Assembly: GCA_033398695.1 (NCBI GenBank)
Contig: CM065816.1
Coordinates: 128,685,358 to 128,749,357 of the forward strand
Length of the DNA: 64,000 nucleotides
Reading direction: 5' to 3'
From: Orobanche coerulescens
Taxonomy: Eukaryota; Streptophyta; Magnoliopsida; Lamiales; Orobanchaceae
Shown: positions 47,132 through 57,595 of the stretch, piece after piece
Layout of the letters: every line of letters begins with the position of its first letter
Position numbering within the stretch: position 1 is the stretch's first letter
Translations under genes and position numbers: made by a program
Notes under the pieces: generated by a model
The model's database searches: none
The model's input: only the letters and a program-made list of their open reading frames with translations
Told to the model about the DNA's origin: nothing

Positions 47132-48124
47132 TGTTGGCAAAATCAAATATTTGCTGATGCCGAAATCGAAAGAAAGTCGATGTTGAGTGCAGAAGATCTG
47201 TCTCCTTAAAGCAGATTCACCCTCACCACGGTGCATAGTGTCTATCTCCCAGGATAAAACAACACATCGATGCACTGAAGCGATGATCTTTTCACACTCA
47301 GCGAACTAGAATAAAATCTATGTACTATCACCGACACAACCGAGAAGGAAAAAATGAAGAGAATTGGACTGCAAAAGCTTGGAAAAACCGTATGTTCAGT
47401 GTAAAAAATCGGACCCCTCTAATTAGGTATTTATAGGTGAAGGCGATAGAGAGAGACATCTGGTGGTGGAACTCTAGATCGATTAGGATTGATCTCTTTG
47501 ATACTTATCCTAATCTGTTAATTAGTCTGATAATTACTAATTAACTTGATAGTAATATTAATTCGATAATTATCAATTAATTTAATATTTATCCTGATCC
47601 GAAAAATTCGAATTTTATGATTGAGGCGGTTTAGCAAATATGAATTTTTGACGAATAAAGTTGTAGTGCCGAAATCGTCCTTCGACCCGAACCGAACTGA
47701 GCCGAGCCGAGCTGAGTCGGACAGGCGGACGGATGGCGGCGGCGCGCGCGCACGTGTGTGTATGTGCGCAAGGGGCGCCCAGCCACACGTCCACTCATGT
47801 CTCACTTGTTGTGAACAAGAGTTTATGCATCACCTCATATACACACAATTCTTCTTACTTTTTTCCAATGTGAGATAGAATCCCAAACTCATTTCCAAAG
47901 AGCTCACTTTGGAACATTATATCTCATTCATACCGAAATAATTTTGAGTGTTCTTACATGTTTGGGAAACCTCGTACAGAGTACTACGTATTCCATTTAA
48001 GTCTCGACTTTAATTCTTAGTCGAGTGCACTCAAAATTGCCTCTCAAGTGGTTGCTCAAAACAACCCATTTTCCTCTTTTTTTTTCCATCAATCCCTCAC
48101 ATGAATGAGATTGATGGTCCAACA
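47132..48124 (-). repeat. 3' LTR of the split Copia (boundaries approximate)
   Basis: Right boundary TCCAACA (element start TGTTGGACCATCAATCTC) is well supported. The left boundary TGTTGGCAAAATC is inferred. TAGGTATTTATAGG (47434-47447) gives a minus-strand TATAAATA box. Confidence 0.55.
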
Positions 48125-48694
48125 GCACACGTCGCACACGAAGTTCGACTTGGTGATAGTTACCGTGATTCAGCATTGCACAGAATAGGTAGAGTATGCT
48201 CCTTGAACCTTTTCTCGAAAAGATATATTCTCCTTACTGGCTGGAAAGTATGACTTGGTGCTTTTGAACTGTCCGACCGCTTGTGTAAGTGATCGTATAT
48301 CCTTCACAAATTTCCTCCCTGATTTATTTTGTTCTCATTATTATGCCTGTTTTGGCTATGGACACCGTCCTGGTTCTGCGATAGCTTCTAAAGAATTGTG
48401 CCTTGTAATTCTCCTTTGAAGCGGCCCCTCTTCACTCTAACATAGGTGATTCCTTTAAGTGTTTTGAGTAAATCCGTATTTTACTCCACCTGACTATACG
48501 TTGTCGACTTAAGAATCATTAAAAGAATAAGCTTAACCTCTTCATACGGGTATCAATGTTTTCATCATAGGAATAGGTCGGTTCGGGGTAACCCCACAGT
48601 GATAGTGCCCAGTTTTATGAATTGATTGTCCCATTGAACTAAGATATTGGGATCTCCAGCCACATTAGGTTGGGTATCCTCTATAAAACCATTC

Positions 48695-49127
48695 TCATGG
48701 CAATAGACCCATTCCTCTTGATGATTTATCAACAAGGTCTTTTGTTAACCCTTTGGTTAGTGGATTCGCAATGTTATCCTTTGACGACACGTGGTCATTA
48801 GTGATAACTCCTGTTGATAGCAACCGTCTAATGATATTATGTCTCCTCCTTATATGACGACACTTACCATTACACATTGCGCTTTGTGCCCTGCCAATCG
48901 CAGATTGACTATCGCAATAAATACATATTGCGGTCACATGCTTTGCCCATCTTGGAATATCTTCTAGAAAATGGTGTAGCCATCCTTTTCGACATATTTA
49001 TCTAAGGCTATAAACTTGGATTTCATCATTGATCGAGATATAAATGTCTGCTTTGAGGATTTCCATGCCACTACTGCACCAGCTACTATGAATACATATC
49101 CACTTGTTGACTAGGAGTATTTTATAT
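48695..49127 (-). pseudogene. copia RNase H, C-terminal part
   Basis: ICIYCDSQSAIGRAQSAM, CRHIRRRHNIIRRLLSTG and NIANPLTKGL are characteristic of the copia RNase H end. Upstream (48940-49127) [17 protein letters not shown] is readable but interrupted by stops. The frame resumes beyond the solo LTR. Confidence 0.85.
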
Positions 49128-51391
49128 TGTAATATCCGTATTTTTCTTTTCCCGGTATCCTCATTTTTGGTGTATTTCTCATTTTCTTAGCAACCCTCGT
49201 GTAACCGTATTGATTTTCAAGAATATTCGTTTCGAGACTTTTGTCATCCGGTTCTGCATTTATTGGTTCTTCCGTCGCTTATTGATCTGATTCTCGTAAT
49301 TGTTGTTCGGAACCGCCGTAGATCCAGTGTATGTCATCATGCGTATTGTGTTGTTCCGTGCTTCGGTCGTGTTTCGGTGTTTAGGACCCTTGTTATCCTG
49401 TGCCTAACGCACATTAATATTATTGTATAGCGCATGCTAAGCATCCTTCAGTAGCGCACGCTACGCTTGTTGGTAGCGTGCGCTAGCGAGTTGAGCCCTG
49501 GCAGTGGCAGTGAGCCTGTTTCTGATCTCAGCCCTCTGGAGTAACGGTTTAGCGCACGCTACGTTTGTCTAGCGCACGTTATTGTCAAGGACTAACGCAC
49601 GCTAGGTGTCCGGTAGCGCGCGCTAACGCGACAACCCAGTACTGGATAGTTTACTCTTGGATTAGGTCAGGTGCCTAGGTAGCGCATGCTATAGACCGAT
49701 AGCGCGCGCTACCAAGACGCTGTTAGCGTATGCAGTGTGGCCGGTAGCGCATGCTAACGCGGTCAGGTGAGTACTGGGCAGGTTACTTCTGGACTCGGCT
49801 GATGTCCAGGTAGCGCAAGCTATGGCCCGATAGCACGCGCTACCGAGAGGCTATTAGCGCAGGGTTAATTATTAATAGCGCACGCTAGCGGTCCAGAGCT
49901 TTAGGTCCTGGACTGGGGTGTTAACTTTCTGGACTGGAGTTTCACCCGATAGCGCATGCTAACTTTTAAGGTTAGCGCACGCTAATGCTCCCGGGCTATA
50001 AAAACCAGGGAGTTGACCCAGATTCTCACTTTTCTCATTTCTTCTCCTCCCTCGCGGCTTAGCAATTCCTCAGGTGATTTTCGGGCGATTTTCTGCTTCG
50101 GCCACTTCAGATATCATTTACCTTGAGCTCTTGGTGTAGATTAACAACACCTACTTGTGCTCTTCGTCCTTAACCCAAGGTAAATCTCTTACAACCCTAC
50201 TTTTCGGTAATTTGGGGGTTTTTGAGTTTTTGTCCGATTTGTTCCGTAGACGAATATGATTAATCTTGTTAGTATTCTTGGTTTCCCTACGGATTCATGG
50301 TATATTTCGTAGTTGTTGCGTATTCGAGAGGGTTTGGTTGTGGTCCGCCCTCGTTGTTGTTTTTATACGAATAAACATGAATCGTATGAGGGTTTTCGGG
50401 TGTATTCCGTTTCATACTCATTTAGAGTTGGTTGTGATTGTGTTCTTCGAATCGTTAGGTTCGTGGTTGTCGGTTCCTAGCGTTCGTCGGTGATTTTTCC
50501 TTTCCGTTCGTTGCGTCGTCAATTACTCAAGGCAAGTATTTTTGGTAACATTTATGCTTAACATGAAATGATAATGTATATTGTGTGTACTTTGTTCACC
50601 TCGGGAGGGTCCGACTGGGCCTCGAGGGAATCCAATGGTATAGCCCTGGATTCATGAGTTTGTTTCGCTAGCCAGCTCGGGAGGGTCTTTAGAGGCCTCG
50701 AGCGGGATCAATGGTATAGCCCTGTTCCCAATGCGATGCGCGTGCGTGATTTTATTTTATGATATGGCCAGCTCGGGAGGGTCCTTAGAGGCCTCGAGCG
50801 GGATCAATGGCATAGCCCTGTTCCCTAGGCAAATTGATTGACTGTTTGTTTCCGGAAAAGACATGTCTGGTTTTTGTTTTGAAATGTATTAGGTGCATTG
50901 TACTATGAAATGTGTAAGCGAATGGTTTGACTTGATTATTTGTACTAGCTTAATTGCTAACCCCTTTGGGGACCCGTTTTGGGGAAATTCTTGTAATGGA
51001 TTTCAGGATATGTTCAGCCAGACGAGCGGCCACTGGGATAGTACGAGGATGTTGGTCAGGGTTGTTGACATGTGCATTTGAGTTCTTTTACTTCCGTTGT
51101 TTCATTCATCATGGTTGTTATTTACTTTCAAATTTATAGATTGTACTCGCGAGTACTTAGGCTTTTTCTTTTCGAATTGTGATTGTTATTCGTTGAAGCT
51201 ACTATATTTGTCGGTTGATGTTTATTACGCCGGTTGTCCCGAGCGTGTTGTTATATGTTGTATTGTTAATGTTTGTTTCCTCGCTAACCGAGACTGTTAG
51301 TCGAGTGGTGTTTTCTTATTTTAGCCTGGTGGGTCCCACGTAGGGATCCACGACGCTGTAATGTATTTTGAATATCTCGAGGGGTGTTACA
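49128..51391 (+). repeat. Solo LTR, gypsy family B
   Basis: 2264 bp, TGTAATATCC...GGGGTGTTACA, flanked by the perfect duplication TATAT (49123-49127, 51392-51396). It is the same family as 21589-23735 and carries the same palindrome array, TATA box and tandem modules. A solo LTR arises by recombination between the two LTRs of a full insertion. It interrupts the RNase H of the host Copia. Confidence 0.95.
49402..49990 (+). promoter_or_regulatory. TAGCGCGCGCTA-type palindrome array in the solo LTR
   Basis: About 18 copies of TAGCGC(A/G)CGCTA or one- to two-base variants (many with A or T for the central G, e.g. GCGCATGC) over ~590 bp, with interspersed CTGGACT and TACTGGGCAG words. CTATAAAAAC follows at 49996. 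The motif core is retained although the spacer sequence has diverged from the copy at 21878-22305. Confidence 0.78.
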
Positions 51392-51396
51392 TATAT

Positions 51397-52595
51397 CAGA
51401 TATCCAATTTGCATCATTATATCCTTCAAGTGCTACTGGATGTTTGGTATAGTGCAGCCCATACTCGCGAGTACCCCTTGAATATCTTAGTATCCTTGTG
51501 ATCGCCTTCCATTGATCTTTTCCGAGGTCGCTCGTGTATCCACTTAGTCTACTAGCTGAGTAAGCTATATCTGGTCTTGTACAGCTCATCAAGTACATCA
51601 TACTTCCTATTATGCGTGAGTACTCAAGTTGAGATACTCCTTCACTCTTATTCTTGGACAGTCTTAACGTCATATCCACCGAGCTTTTGGTTGTGCCAGA
51701 GTCATCTTTGTTAAATCTTTCAAGGATTTTATTCACATAGTGGGCTTGACTCAGCATGAGACCTTTCTATATTCTTGTGATCTTAATCTCCAAAAATACA
51801 TCTGCGAGTCCCATATCTTTCATTTCAAATCTCGACCTCATCACATCCTTGGTAGATTTGATTATTCTTTCATTACTACCACTAATGAGCAAGTCATCTA
51901 CATATAGACACAAAATGACATAGCCATCTTCTGTGTCCTTCACATATACACACTTATCACATTCATTGATTTTGAAGCCACCACTCAACATAATATGATC
52001 AAATTTTTCATGCCACTGTTTTGGTATATGCTTCAATCCGTACAATGATTTTACCAACTTGCATACTTTCCTTTCTTTTATAGGGGCAAAGAACCCTCGG
52101 GTTTCTCTATATAGATTTCCTCATCTAAGTCCCCATTAAGAAAGACAGTCTTAACATCCATTTGATGAACTTCTAAACCCCATAATGCAGCAATAGCAAG
52201 TATCATCCTGATGCTCGTCACAGTAGAATGAGTATCGAAATAGACTAGACCTTCATGTTGGTTATAGACCTTCACTACGAGCCTAGTCTTATACTTATCA
52301 ATTCGCCATCCTTCAATTTCTTCTTGAAAATCCACTTATTTCCTAGTGGCTTATACTTTGGAAGTAATTCCACTAGTTCCTAAGTATCATTCTGTAATGT
52401 AGAATCAATTTTATCATTGATAGCCTCCTTCCATAGAGGTCCATCCGTTGAGCTTACAGCTTCTTTGTAAGTCTGAGGTTCATTTTCGAGCAAATAGGTG
52501 AAGAAATCTGGTCCATAAGATTTCTCCGTCATTTGTTGTTTGCTCCTTCTAGGTTCATCCTCATTATCTACTATTTGGTTTTCATTATATTCATC
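51397..52595 (-). pseudogene. copia reverse transcriptase and RNase H start, broken
   Basis: Minus-strand pieces: 52380-52598 (region before RT, PQTYKEAVSSTDGPLWKEA), 52078-52335 (RT start, HQMDVKTVFLNGDLDEEIY), 51767-52057 (SLYGLKHIPKQWHEKFD and intact CLYVDDLLISG), 51400-51757 ([19 protein letters not shown]). Frames change between them with stops, so it cannot be translated through. Confidence 0.87.
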
Positions 52596-54575
52596 CACTA
52601 CACCAGATTCAAGATTTTATGACTATCAAAAACAGTCAGAGAGGGCAAAAAAAGTCACAAATGACTGTCATAGAATCAGCAGTCACAATTTATCTTGTGA
52701 CTGTCAAAAATAGTCACAAAACAGTGACAAAACCTCATTCATATGACTTTACAATACCACTTTCCATGGCAGTCACAAATACCATTTATGACAGTTACTA
52801 GCAGTCACAAATTTCAACTTTCGTGCCTATCATGGACAGTCACAAATATCACTTATCTTGACTACCATTGACAGTCACAAATTGGTCACCATTTCAATAA
52901 CTTGTGACTGTTTTTAGAAGTCACAAATGTTGAAAAAAATACAAAAAAGTATTAAAACCCTATTTTTCTCTGAATGCAATCTAATTATTTTTCACAATGA
53001 ATTTATAATACAATCATATTTCTCACTTGTATTCACACAAGACATACAAATCACAATCTAATGCTGAAAATTAACACATGTAAAAATAACACTCCGAACC
53101 AACCCGTTGGGAATAAAAAAGTACGGAGTATTAGTTATATACTGAAAAATATCAACAACTAACAAGTTACACTAATGGGATCAACAACTAATCAAGTCTC
53201 GTCTACGGTGGCATAAATATTTGAGTACAGCAGAATGGCTCAGTACAAATCCAATATCTTCAACCACACGTTGCGTAGTTTCATATAATTTTGCCCATTT
53301 AGCAACCTGCAAAGGCAGCTGAGGTCAGACATTTTTCGTCTGAATGAACTCAGAGAGATCATAATGAAGTTATAACAAGAGGACAAAAGAGAGAGGGTCG
53401 GGGGAGAGGAGGGAAGAGGGAGAGATGGAGAGAGATTAAAAAATAACTGATCATCTAGAGTGAGAGAGAAAAAGAACCAAAAAAAATAAATCATCTATAA
53501 TACAATATCTCACTAGTAATCATTATGACGGACTTTTCGCCATAAAGTTCATAATTTTCGGACGTACAATCAAACAGTTCCAACTTAATCAAATTTATAA
53601 TATTTTAGTAAAAATAATGATAATACTTAAAACTTGGAAGGGCAGAATTATAATTTTTGAAAGGCAAAAATTTCATGAAGCTTCTGACCTTTAATCCCTA
53701 TATCATAATGGACTTTTCGCAGTAAAGTTTGTAATTTTCGGACGTATAACCAATCCGTACCGAATTATCCAAATTTATACAATTGTAGTAAAAATAATAA
53801 TGATAGTACTTAAAAGACGAAAGGGCAGAATTGTAATTTTCGAAAGGTAAAACTTTTATGCAACTTCCGACCTTCAATCCTCACATCATAACGGACTTTT
53901 AGCAATAAAGTACATAATTTGCGGACGTATAAATATTCTGTACTGAACTATTCAAGTTTATGAGTTTATCATAAGAATATGCTAAGACTCGCACAAAATA
54001 GCAATTTGATCATAAACCGGTTGAACTAATTCCTCTAGTTTATCCAAGTCCATTTATTATCAATAATCATATTGATATCTTATAATATGCTTACAACATC
54101 CACATATACGAGTTTAATCATATCAATACATCAGTCACTTCATAGGAGTAATACAATATCTCATTAGTAATCATCATGATCATCATAAACTTCTAAATCT
54201 GGGTAAATAACAGTACTTACAATTTTGCTCCAGACATTCGTGATGTGCGTCTGTCTCATCAACAAATTCCAATTCAGTTAATGATGCATTATTAGATCTT
54301 GGTATGTCCAACCTTGCAAATTAATTTTCACTCGAAATGCTAGTGGCTAGAAATATGAACACTTATGCTACCATTACTTTTACTATCTCGAACTCTGGCG
54401 AATTTTTATTACTTTATGTAGAAGAAAATCTGAAATATATATGCATTTTTTTAATGTAAATTCCAAAATAATTTTTCTTCTCATACAAGAGGTCCAAGAT
54501 TCATTAGAACACATATACAAAGATATCCGAATAATTCATATAAATCAAGGGTCAGTAAAGAATAAAAACCGGCCT
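52596..54575 (+). mobile_element. Left end of a CACTA-type DNA transposon
   Basis: CACTACACCAGATTC at 52596 is followed by ~340 bp packed with AGTCACAAA, TTTGTGACTG and TGACTGTCA words in both orientations, the classic subterminal transposase-binding repeats of CACTA/En-Spm elements. The opposite TAGTG end was not found in the window, so the right limit given is only where the next Copia begins. No transposase gene was recognised. Exon-like pieces near 53240-53300 and 54215-54330 on the minus strand remain unidentified. Confidence 0.68.
53527..53950. repeat. Tandem repeat, ~180 bp period, ~2.4 copies
   Basis: GGACTTTTCGC(C/A), ATAATTTTCGGACGTA, AAAATAATGATA and AAGGGCAGAATT(A/G)TAATTTT recur with starts near 53530, 53710 and 53893. 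Confidence 0.85.
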
Positions 54576-55087
54576 GGTCTTGTTAGATTGGTACCGCCAC
54601 TAGAAGGGGGGGTTGAATAGTGCGGATAAGAGTATTGAACTCTTTTTGAGCGGAAGCAAAATATCGGAGTAATTAGAATGCGAAAAGAAAGAACACAAGA
54701 ATTTGTTCGAGAGGTTCGGCTATTAACGAAGCCTACGTCCCCTACCTAGTTTTATCGACTAGGACTTTTCTTAGAACTTAGAATTGCACTTTCTAGTTTA
54801 GTGCCAACTTCTTACAATTTCTTGATTTCCGGGCTCAAGAACAACCTCACAAAAACACTCTTGTTTTTAAGGTACAAGATAACCTATACACAAAACAAAT
54901 GCGAGTAGAAACTCGACTTTCACAATATATCGCTCTTTGATACAAGAATGAAGATTGAAAATTATAGAACAAATCTTCTCGTATCACACTCTAGAATAAG
55001 TATATCTCTCAAAATGTTTGCTTGATATTGCTTGAGTATGCTAGTAGGCTCTGAATGCTTGTGTATATTCAATCTCCATGAATTTGG

Positions 55088-55097
55088 CTATTTATAG
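55088..55097 (-). promoter_or_regulatory. TATA box of the 3' LTR
   Basis: CTATAAATAG on the element strand, inside GGCTATAAATAGCC, about 35 bp downstream of the last palindrome of the array. The right LTR has the same box at about 62326-62335. Confidence 0.8.
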
Positions 55098-55132
55098 CCT
55101 TCTTGAGCTCATATTCCCGTTGGAACAGTTTA

Positions 55133-55550
55133 ACTGATTACGTACGTTATATGCTGAAGGTTACGTACGTTAGGAACATTACGTACGTTATATGTTCCGA
55201 ATAGCGGCCGTAACGAAAGTGAAGAAACGGTCCAGTGAGATATGATAAAATACGTTACATACGTTATGAACGTTATGGTTACGTACGTAATATTCTGGTC
55301 AAAGATCCATTGAGTGAGACGACTTGTTGCAACGGCTAGTGGCTTTTCCAATGGTCAGAATAATTCAAGCATTACGTACGTTAGATGACTCTGGTTACGT
55401 ACGTTACCTGCACAGAAAAACTTACGAAAACAATGAGTTTTACGTACGTTATAGTAGACGAGTTACGTACGTTAATTGTACTGAAAATCTTGCAGACAAC
55501 TGTGAATGTTACGTACGTTAATATGGTTTGCGTTACGTACGTTAACTGAA
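55133..55550 (-). promoter_or_regulatory. Array of TTACGTACGTTA palindromes upstream of the TATA box
   Basis: Ten or eleven copies, mostly exact. They occur as pairs with an 11-12 nt spacer, and pairs repeat at about 65-70 nt in the right-hand half (55374-55545). TACGTA is the A-box form of the ACGT core bound by plant bZIP factors, so a bZIP array is a reasonable inference. The same array in the other LTR is at 62370-62790. Confidence 0.82.
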
Positions 55551-55625
55551 GAGAAAATATGTTTTAAGTAAATTTTGGTTTTATTAACACATCATCAAAA
55601 TGATCTAAAAGATATTGTTCCAACA

Positions 55626-55815
55626 ATCTCCCCCTTTTTTATGATGACAAAATTTACGTATGTGAGTTTTTGAAAACATGAGCACTGTAAAAATTAAAAG
55701 GCTCCCCCTGAACACGAGCACCGTAAAAATTAATATGCTCCCCCTGAAAACGCGTACGGGTTATTTCAACAGGTGTTTGCAAAAACGAATACATATTATT
55801 CTCCCCCTTTTTGTC
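55626..55815 (-). other. Four polypurine tracts next to the 3' LTR
   Basis: On the element strand AAAAAAGGGGGAGAT abuts the LTR (55626-55640). CAGGGGGAGC recurs at about 55702-55710 and 55737-55746, and AAAGGGGGAGAA at about 55800-55812. Duplicated PPTs are described for Sireviruses. Confidence 0.8.
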
Positions 55816-56008
55816 ATTAACAAAAAGTTGAGAGATCCTGCAAGAGAAATCAATGATACGCATAATAATCAATAGAATCCAAGTCAACGATTAACCAAAA
55901 TGATGCATAAAAACAGAGATAGTCATTACAGTCGAAACATAAACATGAGAATGAAATGTTTGGTCTTTTAATAAAACAGGAAGCATCATCATAAGAAAGA
56001 TAGCCCGA

Positions 56009-57204
56009 CTAGTCAAGGTCCGCATCCGGAGGTGTCGGCGGTATCTCAAAATGCGTGCAGATGCTCTTGACCATGATCTTTATTTCGCTCATATCTTTCT
56101 CGAGCCTATCCATCCGAGAAGCCATCTGGGATGAAGAGGATTCCGGACGAGGACGGGAGGAACCAAGCTGAGATGAAGGACGAGGTCTAGTATGCTCGAT
56201 CCCCCTAGATGTGATCCTCTCCTCCGGTCTCGGAAGAGTACCCCCATCTATGAGCCGATCATCATCCTTGATATACGCAAAGTATATCCATCCACGATTT
56301 CTCGTGCGTAGATACCTCATCGTCCGTAACGTCCCCTCGATGACGAGGCTCCCCCTAGGAATCGGAACCCCATGGACCCCAGATAAATCAACTACTGCTT
56401 TCTCAAAAATTTCAGTTAAGATTGATCCAAACGGCATTCCCGATTTTCTCTGTCGATCAACTTTCGCGTAGCTCTTTTTGTGGAAAATTTGACCCTTTTC
56501 CACGAACCATTTTAGCACAATAGACGCGAAGTTGACTTGGTGATCCTTCCACACATGATAAATGATCTCCATATCGATATTCACAAGTCGAAGCTGAGCA
56601 TTAACTTTAGGCATAAGACAACGAGTGATAGCATCGTGAAGCAAGCGGATGTTTATCCCAAAGTCATTGTTTTCAAAACGCCCGGAATGAACATTTAGAA
56701 CGGCTTTGTCCGACAAAAAATCACGGACTTTGGACTCATGAGCACCATAGCTTTCATCATCGGAGAAGTTCAATGACTTCATATGGAGGAGCAAACTCTC
56801 TTTTACATCGAAAACCCTCATTAGGGAGACCAAAAATCTCCGAAAGTTTCGCGGCATCAAAAGATATTGGTTTACCACGCAAGAGAGTTAACTATAGCAA
56901 GTCCATCGGCATCATACGTGACAAAAAAATTTGCATAAAACTCTTTTACACAGTCCACATATATTGGTCGAGCAAGACTAACGAAACGATTTATCCCAAG
57001 CATATCGAAGAATTCTTCGATAGCAACACCAGCACAGTTCAGAGATTCGAAATCAAAGTGGTGACTCGGAGTTACCTCTTCCTCAATAAGGATTTCATTG
57101 AAAACTTTCGTGGCTTGAGCATTCCGAAATGATGGTTTGCCGGAAGCCGTGGAGGATGATTGGGAGGTTTCTCCTCTTCTCTTCTTTCCGGTTCTGGATG
57201 CCAT
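56009..57204 (-). pseudogene. Extra ORF downstream of pol (plant-transposon-protein-like)
   Basis: Starts at an ATG at 57204 with a basic Ser-rich leader (MASRTGKKRRGETSQSSSTA). The body reads IEEFFDMLGINRFVSLARP, VDCVKEFYANFFVTYDADG, and after frame changes near 56880 and 56790 continues with SYGAHESKVRDFLSD and HDAITRCLMPKVNAQLRLVN. It ends in a Pro/Arg/Ser-rich tail and a short coiled coil (MASRMDRLEKDMSEIKIMVK). The FYANF motif and layout resemble the putative plant transposon protein domain (PF20167) found beside many plant repeats; this is from memory and not searched. It is not an obvious envelope: no signal peptide or membrane span. Sense orientation, ~390 bp after the RNase H stop. 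Confidence 0.65.
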
Positions 57205-57330
57205 GAAGATTGAATCGGTCGAAAAGTGAAGGTTTGATGGATGAACTTGAAGTTTAGGTAGATTTTGCAGGAAGTTCTTTGTCGACGTCGCTAGGGATTG
57301 AAAGGAATGAAAGGGGACGGTCGAAATGGG

Positions 57331-57512
57331 TTTATATATGTTAGGGTCAACGACGGATTACGTACGGTATATCCCTTATGTAACGTACGTAGCGTAAAAA
57401 CCTGAACTCTCTGGACTGAATCCTGCGATTCGTTACGTACGTAACGTAACACCATGTAACGTACGTAAGGTCCTATTACGTACGTAATGGACCGCTCCTA
57501 CCGTACGTAAGC
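57331..57512 (-). promoter_or_regulatory. Internal promoter-like module before the extra ORF
   Basis: Six ACGTACGT-type palindromes (57356-57512) with spacers of 11-12 nt in most cases, followed on the element strand by a TATA box (CATATATAAA, 57331-57340) and, 127 nt later, the ATG of the extra ORF. The sequence around the motifs differs from the LTR, so it is not a simple LTR copy. Confidence 0.62.
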
Positions 57513-57595
57513 AGGACCAAATGAATAGTCTTTTCCTTTCGATGATGTCCCGATTTAAATTACCATTTAATATGACTATGATGAGTATGCAATAT

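Larger units (their letters stand above)
47132..52595 (-). mobile_element. Degenerate minus-strand Copia, split by a solo LTR and a CACTA end
   Basis: 3' LTR at the left (47132-48124), a ~570 bp 3' untranslated region (48125-48694), RNase H (48695-49127, continuing at 51397), RT and the region upstream of it to 52595. The solo LTR at 49128-51391 divides the RNase H domain. At 52596 a CACTA terminus replaces the rest (integrase, protease, gag and 5' LTR are not seen). An alternative LTR left edge is 47049, where GTGTTGGCAAAAT also occurs. Confidence 0.82.
54581..55625 (-). repeat. 3' LTR of the Sirevirus-like Copia
   Basis: 1045 bp; TG...CA ends on the element strand (TGTTGGAACAATATC ... CAATCTAACA). 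Contains the ACGTACGT array and a TATA box at 55088-55097. Confidence 0.95.

Noticed and set aside
53225..53305. Exon-like minus-strand segment (VAKWAKLYETTQRVVED) and another near 54215-54330 (NASLTELEFVDETDAHHE)
   Set aside because: Each has plausible splice borders but they do not join in phase and neither matches a family I recognise; left unannotated as genes.
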